Shown here piece by piece: positions 1 through 6,400 of a DNA stretch of 7,501 nt (position 1 is its first letter; every line of letters begins with the position of its first letter). Both the position numbers and the translations under genes were made by a program. Source of the stretch: JAFIHK01 sp041441455 (lineage in GTDB: Bacteria > Bacteroidota > Bacteroidia > Bacteroidales > UBA932). The notes beneath the pieces were generated by a model. It was not told the origin of the DNA. It searched no databases and was given only the letters and a program-made list of their open reading frames with translations. The stretch spans positions 1 through 7,501 of the forward strand of contig JASDTB010000109.1 of the NCBI GenBank assembly GCA_041441455.1. Reading direction: 5' to 3'.

Positions 1-10
1 CTTAAAAATA

Positions 11-54
11 AAAAAGAAGGTAACTAAAAATCTCTTTTTAGTCACCCTCTTTTT
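11..54 (-). terminator. Hairpin terminator downstream of tRNA-Arg, probably bidirectional
   Basis: ACTAAAAA (23-30) pairs with TTTTTAGT (35-42) around a TCTC loop. After an A/C mismatch (22/43) the stem continues with GGT/ACC (19-21 with 44-46). After one more mismatch (18/47) it continues through 11-17 with 48-54. Read on the minus strand, the hairpin is followed by a T-rich tract (complement of 1-15), as expected for an intrinsic terminator just beyond the tRNA. Read on the plus strand, it also ends in a T-run (50-55), so it could stop a gene entering from the left edge as well. Confidence 0.8.
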
Positions 55-61
55 TGTTAAG

Positions 62-133
62 TAGCCCCAACAGGACTCGAACCTGTATTTAAAGTTTAGG
101 AAACTTTCGTTCTATCCCTTGAACTATAGGGCC
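62..133 (-). tRNA. tRNA-Arg (anticodon CCT)
   Basis: On the minus strand a complete 72-nt cloverleaf can be folded. The acceptor stem is GGCCCTA with TGGGGCT and has two G-U pairs, one of them the terminal 1-72 pair. T8 and A9 follow. The D arm is GTTC/GAAC with a GG-containing loop. The anticodon arm is AAAGT/ACTTT with loop TTCCTAA, which places CCT at the anticodon and reads the arginine codon AGG. A 4-nt variable loop is followed by T arm ACAGG/CCTGT with loop TTCGAGT and discriminator base A. The 3' CCA is not encoded: the next bases are CTT, so it must be added after transcription. The gene stands alone between its own promoter-like element and the terminator at 11-54. Confidence 0.95.
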
Positions 134-149
134 CTCATTTTTGGGAGTG

Positions 150-157
150 CAAATATA
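150..157 (-). promoter_or_regulatory. Candidate -7 element for tRNA-Arg
   Basis: The minus strand reads TATATTTG followed by C, matching the Bacteroidota -7 consensus TAnnTTTG. It ends 16 nt before the first base of the mature tRNA, which would leave a short 5' leader for RNase P. I do not see a clear TTTG -33 element 19-21 nt upstream, so the promoter may rely mainly on the -7 box. A weak AT-rich inverted repeat (ATATAAC/GTTATAT, 153-159 with 167-173) overlaps it. Confidence 0.5.
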
Positions 158-189
158 ACCAAAAAAGTTATATAAACCCTTGCTCTCCC

Positions 190-1197
190 TTATTTTGTCT
201 GAGGATCGTAAGCCCACTTATAGTAGAGTGAACCCCATGTAAAACCAGCTCCGAAAGCAGAGAAGATTAAAGTGTCTCCTTTCTTGAACAGCTTTTCGAA
301 TTCCCAAATTACTAATGGAATAGATGTTCCTGCAGTGTTACCGTATTTCTCAATGTTGATCAAAATCTTATCGGTGGTCAAGCCCATTCTCTTACCAGTT
401 GCCTCAATGATTCTTTGGTTAGCTTGATGAGGAATCAAGTATGCAATATCTTCTGCCTTAAGGTTATGACGCTCCATAATTTCTACAGAGACGTCTGCCA
501 TACGGCTAACAGCATATTTGAAAACGGTCTGGCCATCTTGATAGATGAAGTGCTCTTTATTTTGAATAGTCTCGACCGAAGGTGGATACATAGATCCGCC
601 AGCCTTTTGGTAGAGGTAGTTCCTACCGATTCCGTCAACGTGAAGGATAGAGTCTTGCAGACCAAAAGAGGCATCCTCCGAAGGCTCTACAAGCATTGCT
701 ACTGCTGCATCTCCAAATAGAGGGCATGTAGTTCTATCTTGATAATTTGTAATTGAAGACATTCTTTCACCTGTAACCAAAACCAGCTTTTTGGCACGTC
801 CGCTTTCGATGAAAGCCGCTGCTGTTTCGAAGGTGAAGATGAATCCAGAACAACCTGCGTTGATGTCGTATCCCCATGCGTTCATGATTCCGACTTTATC
901 GCAGATTACGTTTGCGGTTGCAGGAAAAAGCATGTCTGGAGTTACTGTTGCGCAAATAAGCATATCAACCTCTTCGGGTTTTGTGCCTGTTTTTTCCAAT
1001 AGTCTCCTTACAGCCTCTGCTCCCATATGTGATGTACCGAGTCCATCCTCTTTTAAAATTCGACGCTCTCTAACTCCGATTCGAGTCATTATCCACTCAT
1101 CAGTGGTATCAACCATTGTAGAAAGTTCCTCATTGTTGAGGATGTAGTCGGGAAGAAACGCCTCGACTCCGGTAATAATTGCTTTTTTGTTACTCAT
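190..1197 (-). CDS. fabH: Beta-ketoacyl-ACP synthase III (FabH)
   Basis: FabH condenses an acyl-CoA primer with malonyl-ACP, the first elongation step of type II fatty acid synthesis in the cytosol. The 335-residue protein has the full thiolase-fold signature: catalytic Cys116 in INAGCSGF, His257 in IPHQANQR and Asn287 in YGNTAGTS. The N-terminal region with DEWI..RIGVRERR (33-46) and the C-terminal FGAGFTWG are also typical. The length is normal for the family, with no truncation. The start ATG lies inside the end of plsX: the two genes share the 8 nt ATGAGTAA, so fabH is probably translated by coupling to plsX. It is the last gene of the DUF177-rpmF-plsX-fabH operon. No strong GC-rich terminator follows it before the tRNA promoter, so some read-through into the tRNA is possible. 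Confidence 0.97.
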   Translation of the reverse strand: MSNKKAIITGVEAFLPDYILNNEELSTMVDTTDEWIMTRIGVRERRILKEDGLGTSHMGAEAVRRLLEKTGTKPEEVDMLICATVTPDMLFPATANVICDKVGIMNAWGYDINAGCSGFIFTFETAAAFIESGRAKKLVLVTGERMSSITNYQDRTTCPLFGDAAVAMLVEPSEDASFGLQDSILHVDGIGRNYLYQKAGGSMYPPSVETIQNKEHFIYQDGQTVFKYAVSRMADVSVEIMERHNLKAEDIAYLIPHQANQRIIEATGKRMGLTTDKILINIEKYGNTAGTSIPLVIWEFEKLFKKGDTLIFSAFGAGFTWGSLYYKWAYDPQTK

Positions 1198-2137
1198 AGG
1201 ACATGGCCTCTTTAAATTTTACTATAAGTTTATTGTTAAGTGCTCTTTCGGCTTGGGCAATCATGTTGCTTATTGCAACAGGACTAGATGCTCCATGGCC
1301 GATTATGACCGGGGCGGAAACACCAAGCACGGGTGTTCCTCCGTAAATTTCGTAATTAAACCTATCCAAAAACTCATTTCGTACATCAAGTCTTTGAATG
1401 AGATCATACATTCCTTCTGCCTGTTTAAGACAGATATTTCCTACGAAGCCGTCAGTCACAAGCACATCAGCAATGTCGCCCGCAAAAAGTCTGTTGGCCT
1501 CGATATTGCCTACAAAGTTAAAGTCGATTGAGTCTACCATCAACTTATAGGCCTCTTTCACCACCATATTTCCCTTCTCCTCTTCTTCCCCGATATTAAG
1601 CAGAGCTACTCTTGGGCATTCGATACCCATCATCTCTCTAGCATAAATCGAGCCTAATATTCCGAACTGATATAAGTAGTCCGGTTTGCAATCTGTATTG
1701 AATCCAACATCTAGCAAAAGAACATTCTTTCCGCTGACCATCGGCATTTCGCACGAGATGCAAGGTCTAATAACTCCAGGCAACGTGCGTAGTGTCTGCA
1801 CAGAACCTGTAAGCATTACTCCGGTATTTCCTGCGCTGGCTAAAGCATCTAACTGACCTTTTGCCAACATGTTAAAGCCAACAACAACACTGGAATCACT
1901 CTTCTTTTGATAGGCTTTTACCGGATGTTCATCCATTTTAATTGTTTGACTGCAGTGTACAATAGAAAAATTACCGGGATCAAAGCCTTGTTGACGGCAG
2001 ATCTCGGTAATCTTTATCTGATCACCTAGCAGGTATATTTCAGAATCCCGGCCCAATCTGTGAAAGGCGTCTATTGCTCCCAAAACAATGTTCTGTGGAG
2101 CGTAGTCGCCACCCATTACATCGAGCCCGATTTTCAT
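1190..2137 (-). CDS. plsX: Phosphate acyltransferase PlsX
   Basis: PlsX converts acyl-ACP and phosphate to acyl-phosphate, the acyl donor for PlsY in phosphatidic acid synthesis. It acts as a peripheral membrane enzyme. The protein starts MKIGLDVMGGDYAPQN, the hallmark PlsX N-terminus. It continues with ASAGNTG, LLDVGFNTDCKP (Asp-x-Gly-x-Asn), NIGEEEEKGN and VTDGFVGN, all in family order; 315 residues is a normal length. The frame is open 18 codons further upstream to an ATG at 2191, but that extension runs through the end of rpmF and is not PlsX-like, so I choose the ATG at 2137. This start lies 5 nt after the rpmF stop. The last 8 nt overlap the start of fabH. Order and spacing fit one transcript that balances phospholipid and fatty acid initiation. 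Confidence 0.97.
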   Translation of the reverse strand: MKIGLDVMGGDYAPQNIVLGAIDAFHRLGRDSEIYLLGDQIKITEICRQQGFDPGNFSIVHCSQTIKMDEHPVKAYQKKSDSSVVVGFNMLAKGQLDALASAGNTGVMLTGSVQTLRTLPGVIRPCISCEMPMVSGKNVLLLDVGFNTDCKPDYLYQFGILGSIYAREMMGIECPRVALLNIGEEEEKGNMVVKEAYKLMVDSIDFNFVGNIEANRLFAGDIADVLVTDGFVGNICLKQAEGMYDLIQRLDVRNEFLDRFNYEIYGGTPVLGVSAPVIIGHGASSPVAISNMIAQAERALNNKLIVKFKEAMSYE

Positions 2138-2142
2138 CGCAC

Positions 2143-2325
2143 TTATGCAGTTGCTTTTTCTACGATGAGGCGGCCTCTGTAATAACCGCACTCAGGGCAT
2201 ACTCTATGGTAAAGTACTGCTGCTCCGCAATTAGAGCAAGTTCCCAAAGTCGGTACTTCGGCTTTATAGTGGGTTCTGCGTTTGTTTCTGCGCTGTTTTG
2301 AAATTCTATGTTTCGGATGTGCCAT
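2143..2325 (-). CDS. rpmF: 50S ribosomal protein L32
   Basis: A 60-residue basic protein starting MAHPKHRISKQRRNKRRTH, the standard L32 N-terminus that binds 23S rRNA in the large subunit. Four cysteines form a zinc-ribbon pair, CSNC (30-33) and CPEC (43-46). This is therefore the zinc-binding (C+) form of L32. The gene sits 23 nt after the DUF177 gene and 5 nt before plsX, the usual order. No separate promoter match is visible in the 23-nt gap, so it is probably co-transcribed from the promoter before the DUF177 gene. Confidence 0.97.
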   Translation of the reverse strand: MAHPKHRISKQRRNKRRTHYKAEVPTLGTCSNCGAAVLYHRVCPECGYYRGRLIVEKATA

Positions 2326-2348
2326 TGTAAAAAATATTTTAAACAGTT

Positions 2349-2879
2349 TTAATTCAATAAATCTTTAAGTTTTGAAAAAGGGTTCTCCTTTTCGCTCTCT
2401 TTCTTAGTTGTCTTTGCTTTTTTTGCTGTTAGATTGAGCTTTTCTAAAACTTCTGGGTTGCAGTCGTTTTCGTCATGTACAATCTTAATTGGCAAACTCA
2501 AACACACATAGTCGTAAAAAAACTGTTTCAAATCCAGCTCCGACTCATTTGGTTCAAGTATAAGCACTTCGTCATCGTCAGTCTCCTCTTCGGTTCTTAC
2601 AAACTTAACGAGCAGTTTTGCATCTGTGTCTATCGGAAGTTTTACCTCTTCCAGGCACCTGTCGCACTCTGCCGAGACGGTTCCTTTTATATTGCAGGTG
2701 ATTTTTATCCATGTCGCACTCTTCTCCACATCGGCAACCGCAGTAAGACAAGCGTCTGTAATTCGGGTGCTTTCACTATCTGCAAACATCGATCCGTCAA
2801 TAGCAAAGTCGAATCTATGTTTTCCGGCAGACAGCCCTTTAATGGGCAAAGTATAATCTTTCTCTCTCACTTTCTGCAT
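2349..2879 (-). CDS. DUF177 / YceD-family protein
   Basis: A 176-residue protein of the DUF177 (YceD) family. Relatives are linked to 23S rRNA accumulation and large-subunit assembly, but the biochemical role is unsettled. The diagnostic C-x-x-C motif is CDRC (72-75), within a stretch reading SAECDRCLEEV. It is followed by an acidic region (EETDDDE), then a FYDYVCLSLPI segment with the shared aromatic/Leu-Pro pattern, and HDENDCNP. The C-terminus is Lys-rich and ends NPFSKLKDLLN, the usual ending in this family. It is the first gene of the operon with rpmF, plsX and fabH, and the DUF177-rpmF pairing itself supports the call. A promoter with both -33 and -7 elements lies directly upstream. The predicted leader is only about 10 nt. 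Confidence 0.93.
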   Translation of the reverse strand: MQKVREKDYTLPIKGLSAGKHRFDFAIDGSMFADSESTRITDACLTAVADVEKSATWIKITCNIKGTVSAECDRCLEEVKLPIDTDAKLLVKFVRTEEETDDDEVLILEPNESELDLKQFFYDYVCLSLPIKIVHDENDCNPEVLEKLNLTAKKAKTTKKESEKENPFSKLKDLLN

Positions 2880-2895
2880 ATATAAAATGAGCCCG

Positions 2896-2926
2896 CAAAG
2901 TTAATTTTTTTTTTCAATATTACAAG
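2896..2926 (-). promoter_or_regulatory. Bacteroidota-type promoter of the DUF177-rpmF-plsX-fabH operon
   Basis: On the minus strand, CTTG (2923-2926) is followed by a 19-nt spacer and TAACTTTG (2896-2903), matching the Bacteroidota consensus TTTG-N19-21-TAnnTTTG. The spacer contains a run of ten A residues (complement of 2905-2914). The -7 box ends 16 nt before the ATG, so the mRNA leader should be about 10 nt. No terminator hairpin is visible between typA and this promoter, so typA transcripts may also run into the operon. Confidence 0.65.
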
Positions 2927-2935
2927 AATAAATTT

Positions 2936-4750
2936 CTACAGACCTCTACGTCTCTTCCTATCATTTTCGTCTAGGTAGATTTTTCTGAGTCTTATAGATT
3001 TAGGAGTCAACTCAACTAGTTCATCCTCCTGAATGTACTCTAGTGCCTCTTCTAAGCTGAAGACAATTGGCGGTGCGAGAACAACTTTATCATCTGAACC
3101 AGATGCACGTACGTTGGTGAGTTTCTTTGTTTTGCAAAGATTAATGGTCAAATCGTCGCCTCTTGAATTTTCGCCAACTACTTGTCCGCAGTAGATCTCT
3201 TCGCCTGGATAGATAAAGAATTTTCCTCTATCCTGAAGTTTGTCCATTGCATACGCAATTGCAGTTCCTGTCTCAAGTGCAACAAGTGAACCATTTGTTC
3301 TCTTTTCGATATCCCCTTTGAATGGTTCGTATCCTTTGAATCTATGTGAAATGATTGCCTCTCCTTGTGTTGCAGTGAGGAGATTGCTTCTCAATCCGAT
3401 CAGACCTCTTGCAGGAATGTCGAAATCGAGGTGAACTCGATCGTCTCTGTGCTCCATGTGCAGNNNNNNNNNNTGCAGAAGGCTTCCCTTTCTGCGAGTT
3501 ACAATTTCGATTGCTCTTCCTACCATCTCTTCTGGAACATCAATTGTTAGATGTTCTACTGGCTCACATCTTACTCCGTTTACTGTCTTGTCTAGCACCT
3601 TTGGCTGTCCAACTTGAAGTTCAAACCCTTCGCGACGCATTGTCTCAATAAGAACAGACAAGTGTAGAACGCCTCTACCGTAAACAACAAACGAGTCAGC
3701 AGTCGCTCCCTCTTTTACTCTTAAAGCAAGATTCTTCTCTAACTCTTTTTCCAATCTATCTTTTAAGTGGCGGGATGTTACAAATTTACCCTCTTTTCCG
3801 AAGAATGGAGAGTCGTTGATTGTGAACATCATACTCATTGTTGGTTCATCAACAGCAATTGGAGGAAGTGCTTCTGGATTTTCGTAATCGGCAATTGTGT
3901 CTCCAATCTCAAACCCTTCGATACCTACAACTGCACAAATATCTCCGCTCTTTACAAGCTCTGTTCTCTGCTTCTCCAAACCTACAAAGACCATCAGTTC
4001 TTTGATTCTCGACTTTTCGATAGAGCCGTCGCGTTTGCACAGACAAACTTGCATTCCTGGTTTTAGCTCGCCTCTGGTTACTCTTCCCACAGCGATACGA
4101 CCAACGTATGGCGAGTATTCGAGTGAAGAGATAAGCATTTGAGGAGTTCCCTCTAATTGAAGCGGTTCTGGAATCTCTTCAAGAATTGTGTCTAATAGAG
4201 CTGTAATATCTGTGGTTGGGTTACGCCAGTCCCGTGACATCCATCCCTGTTTTGCACTGCCGTAAATAGTCTTGAAATCAAGCTGATCTTCGGTAGCTTG
4301 CAAGCTGAACATCAGGTCGAAAACCTGCTCATTCACCTCGTCAGGACGGCAATTTGGCTTGTCTACCTTATTGACTACAACTACTGGTTTTTTCCCCATC
4401 TCAACTGCTTTTTGTAGCACAAACCTTGTTTGAGGCATTGTACCTTCAAAAGCATCAACAAGCAGAAGAACGCCATCTGCCATATTCAGAACTCTTTCAA
4501 CTTCACCCCCAAAGTCGGCGTGGCCTGGAGTGTCTATAATGTTGATTTTGTAGTCTTTGTAAGGCACCGATACATTCTTCGCAAGAATCGTTATACCTCT
4601 CTCTCTTTCTAGATCATTACTATCGAGGATCAGATCCCCTACCTTCTCGCTGTCTCTAAAAATTTTAGCTTGAAGTATCATCCTGTCCACTAGCGTGGTT
4701 TTGCCATGGTCGACGTGTGCAATGATGGCAATATTTCGTATTTTTTGCAT
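2936..4750 (-). CDS. typA: Translational GTPase TypA/BipA (contains an assembly gap)
   Basis: TypA is a ribosome-associated GTPase of the EF-G-like family, involved in 50S assembly and stress or cold adaptation. The G domain is complete: P-loop AHVDHGKT (11-18), switch I RGIT (51-54), DTPGH (73-77), NKVD (127-130) and a G5-like GSAKQGW. Domain II and the EF-G-like domains follow. The BipA-specific C-terminal domain includes RGLIGLRSNLLTATQGEAI and an Arg/Lys-rich end (RKRRRGL). As written the frame is 604 codons and includes four undetermined residues (426-429) caused by ten Ns. Merging the flanks at their shared TGCAG gives 599 residues, reading RKGSLLHMEH across the joint. Transcribed divergently from guaA, with a -7 box only 10 nt before the ATG. 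An intact functional gene is likely. Confidence 0.97.
   Translation of the reverse strand: MQKIRNIAIIAHVDHGKTTLVDRMILQAKIFRDSEKVGDLILDSNDLERERGITILAKNVSVPYKDYKINIIDTPGHADFGGEVERVLNMADGVLLLVDAFEGTMPQTRFVLQKAVEMGKKPVVVVNKVDKPNCRPDEVNEQVFDLMFSLQATEDQLDFKTIYGSAKQGWMSRDWRNPTTDITALLDTILEEIPEPLQLEGTPQMLISSLEYSPYVGRIAVGRVTRGELKPGMQVCLCKRDGSIEKSRIKELMVFVGLEKQRTELVKSGDICAVVGIEGFEIGDTIADYENPEALPPIAVDEPTMSMMFTINDSPFFGKEGKFVTSRHLKDRLEKELEKNLALRVKEGATADSFVVYGRGVLHLSVLIETMRREGFELQVGQPKVLDKTVNGVRCEPVEHLTIDVPEEMVGRAIEIVTRRKGSLLXXXXLHMEHRDDRVHLDFDIPARGLIGLRSNLLTATQGEAIISHRFKGYEPFKGDIEKRTNGSLVALETGTAIAYAMDKLQDRGKFFIYPGEEIYCGQVVGENSRGDDLTINLCKTKKLTNVRASGSDDKVVLAPPIVFSLEEALEYIQEDELVELTPKSIRLRKIYLDENDRKRRRGL
3459..3478. 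other. Assembly gap (10 N) with duplicated TGCAG flanks
   Basis: Ten Ns (3464-3473) are flanked on both sides by the same five bases, TGCAG (3459-3463 and 3474-3478). The total excess, 10 Ns plus one TGCAG copy, is 15 nt, exactly five codons, so the typA frame stays open. Collapsing the duplication gives a continuous family-like TypA sequence. The gap therefore looks like a scaffolding placeholder between two contigs that really overlap. Confidence 0.9.
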
Positions 4751-4760
4751 AATTCGGGGG

Positions 4761-4768
4761 CAAAAGTA
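4761..4768 (-). promoter_or_regulatory. Candidate -7 element for typA
   Basis: The minus strand reads TACTTTTG followed by C, matching TAnnTTTG. It ends 10 nt before the typA ATG at 4750, so transcription would start only a few bases before the start codon. No clear -33 TTTG is seen at the right distance. It is one arm of the inverted repeat at 4760-4798. Confidence 0.5.
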
Positions 4769-4789
4769 GGTAAAAATATTTTTTTGCCC

Positions 4790-4797
4790 TATTTTTG
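4790..4797 (+). promoter_or_regulatory. Candidate -7 element for guaA
   Basis: TATTTTTG followed by C matches TAnnTTTG and lies 33 nt before the guaA ATG, giving a leader of roughly 25-30 nt. No convincing -33 TTTG is present about 20 nt upstream. The leader is AT-rich, ends in seven Ts directly before the ATG, and has no Shine-Dalgarno sequence. It is too short to hold a purine riboswitch. Confidence 0.5.
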
Positions 4798-4830
4798 CGG
4801 GTCATATTTACAAAATAATATCCTTTTTTT

Positions 4831-6360
4831 ATGGTTGAAAAGATTATTATCCTTGATTTCGGCTCGCAGTTTACGCAACTTATCGGCAGAAGATTGAGGG
4901 AATTGAATGTTTATTGCGAAATTTATCCTTACAACAAAATTCCCGATCTGGACCAAAGCGTCAAGGGTGTAATCCTTTCTGGAAGCCCTTTTTCTGTGAG
5001 GGATCCAAAGGCTCCGACTGTTGATTTGTCGGAAATCAAAGGCAAACTTCCTCTAATGGCAGTATGTTATGGAGCGCAATATTTGGCTCATCACTTCGGC
5101 GGTGAGGTAAATCCTTCGCTAGCGAGAGAGTATGGTCGCGCTATCTTAAATGTTACCGACCAAAATTGTCCTCTATTTAAAGGTGTCTCAAAAGAGTCTC
5201 AGGTGTGGATGTCGCATGGAGACACGATTGCTCGTCTGCCAAAAGGTGCAGTTATTGTAGCTTCGACTGGAGACATTGAGAATGCGGCTTACAGGATTGA
5301 GGGAGAGCAGACATTTGCGGTTCAATTCCATCCTGAGGTATTCCATTCGACAGAGGGTAGCAAGATGTTGGAAAACTTCGTCATGGGTGTGTGTGGTTGT
5401 AAGGGAGACTGGACTCCTGACTCATTTATTGAGACCACTGTTGCCGAGCTTCGCCAAAAGTTAGGAGACGACAAGGTAATTCTAGGGCTCTCTGGTGGTG
5501 TTGACTCTACTGTTGCTGCTGTTCTATTAAATAGAGCCATTGGTGAAAACCTTCACTGTATTTTCGTTGACAATGGTCTTTTAAGAAAAGATGAATTTGA
5601 GTCGGTACTTGACTCTTATAAACATATGGGATTGAATGTGAGAGGTGTTGATGCTTCGGTTGAGTTCTTAGATGCGCTTGCTGGGGTGACTGATCCCGAG
5701 CTCAAAAGAAAGGCTATCGGTCGCGTCTTTATTGAAGTCTTCGACGCTGAATCCCACAAGATTGAAAATGCATCTTGGCTTGCTCAAGGAACTATCTATC
5801 CAGATGTAATTGAATCGGTATCAGTTAATGGACCTTCTGCAACCATCAAATCGCACCATAATGTTGGCGGATTACCAGATTACATGAAGTTAAAAGTAGT
5901 TGAACCTCTTCGCTCCCTTTTCAAAGACGAAGTTAGAAGAGTTGGACGCGCTTTAGGTATCAAAGACGAATTGATCTCAAGACATCCTTTCCCAGGCCCA
6001 GGGCTTGGAATCAGAGTTCTTGGCGAGGTTAATCAAGAGAAGCTTCAAATCTTGAAAGAGGCAGACGCTATCTTTATCCAAGGTCTTCGCGACAGTGGAC
6101 TATACAATCAAGTTTGGCAGGCTGCCACTATCCTTCTTCCAATCAAGAGTGTGGGTGTTATGGGAGACGAAAGAACTTACGAGTACACTATCGCCCTCAG
6201 AGCGGTAACCTCTACCGACGGAATGACTGCAGACTGGGTGCACCTCCCATACGAGTTTTTAGCAAAAGTCTCAAACGACATAATCAATAAAGTGCGTGGT
6301 GTAAACCGAGTTGTTTACGACATCAGCTCCAAACCACCAGCAACAATTGAGTGGGAATAA
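4831..6360 (+). CDS. guaA: GMP synthase (glutamine-hydrolysing)
   Basis: GuaA aminates XMP to GMP using glutamine and ATP, the last step of guanine nucleotide synthesis in the cytosol. The 509-residue protein carries both modules. The N-terminal class I glutamine amidotransferase has nucleophile Cys79 in AVCYGAQ, with His167 and Glu169 in QFHPEV. The ATP pyrophosphatase domain has the PP-loop LSGGVDST (220-227). The C-terminal dimerisation domain has RHPFPGPGLGIRVLGEV and ends in KPPATIEWE, the universal GuaA terminus. The amidotransferase starts directly at VEKIIILDFGSQFTQLI, so the ATG at 4831 is secure. It is transcribed alone on the plus strand, divergent from typA, and closed by a strong terminator 3 nt after the stop codon. 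Confidence 0.98.
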   Translation: MVEKIIILDFGSQFTQLIGRRLRELNVYCEIYPYNKIPDLDQSVKGVILSGSPFSVRDPKAPTVDLSEIKGKLPLMAVCYGAQYLAHHFGGEVNPSLAREYGRAILNVTDQNCPLFKGVSKESQVWMSHGDTIARLPKGAVIVASTGDIENAAYRIEGEQTFAVQFHPEVFHSTEGSKMLENFVMGVCGCKGDWTPDSFIETTVAELRQKLGDDKVILGLSGGVDSTVAAVLLNRAIGENLHCIFVDNGLLRKDEFESVLDSYKHMGLNVRGVDASVEFLDALAGVTDPELKRKAIGRVFIEVFDAESHKIENASWLAQGTIYPDVIESVSVNGPSATIKSHHNVGGLPDYMKLKVVEPLRSLFKDEVRRVGRALGIKDELISRHPFPGPGLGIRVLGEVNQEKLQILKEADAIFIQGLRDSGLYNQVWQAATILLPIKSVGVMGDERTYEYTIALRAVTSTDGMTADWVHLPYEFLAKVSNDIINKVRGVNRVVYDISSKPPATIEWE

Positions 6361-6363
6361 ACC

Positions 6364-6398
6364 AAAAACGGCAACCTTATTTTCAGGTTGCCGTTTTT
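6364..6398 (+). terminator. guaA terminator, bidirectional
   Basis: A perfect 14-bp stem (6364-6377 with 6385-6398) encloses a 7-nt loop (6378-6384). Its core is CGGCAACCT/AGGTTGCCG, with an A-run on the left and a T-run on the right. It works as an intrinsic terminator in both directions. It fills the 40-bp gap between the guaA stop and the stop of the convergent gene at 6401, so it serves both. Confidence 0.93.
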
Positions 6399-6400
6399 AG

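Larger units (their letters stand above)
4760..4798. repeat. Inverted repeat spanning the typA-guaA divergent promoters
   Basis: GCAAAAGTAGG (4760-4770) and CCTATTTTTGC (4788-4798) are inverted copies differing at one of 11 positions. Each arm contains the -7 box of the gene reading outward from it. The 17-nt spacer contains a perfect 12-bp palindrome, AAAAATATTTTT (4772-4783), close to the centre. The symmetry may come only from two similar promoter elements facing each other, or it may be a shared operator. The sequence alone does not decide this. Confidence 0.55.

Noticed and set aside
62..80. tRNA 3' end as an integration site for a mobile element
   Set aside because: tRNA-Arg genes can host such elements, but no integrase, direct repeat of the tRNA end or element boundary is visible in the window.
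153..173. ATATAAC/GTTATAT inverted repeat as fabH terminator or operator
   Set aside because: The 7-bp stem is almost entirely A/T and too weak to terminate convincingly; it overlaps the tRNA -7 box and may be chance in AT-rich sequence.
415..1147. Open frames on the plus strand across fabH
   Set aside because: They lie antisense to a complete gene with all its catalytic residues, and their translations show no family features.
2138..2191. 18-codon N-terminal extension of plsX to an upstream ATG
   Set aside because: It runs through the rpmF 3' end in another frame, encodes an Arg-rich stretch unlike PlsX, and the true family N-terminus MKIGLDVMGGD begins at 2137.
3464..3473. Frameshift or pseudogene in typA at the N run
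   Set aside because: The frame is preserved on both sides and all GTPase and C-terminal motifs are intact; merging the flanks gives a normal protein.
4798..4830. Purine or other riboswitch in the guaA leader
   Set aside because: The leader is only about 30 nt, AT-rich and without a paired structure of the needed size.
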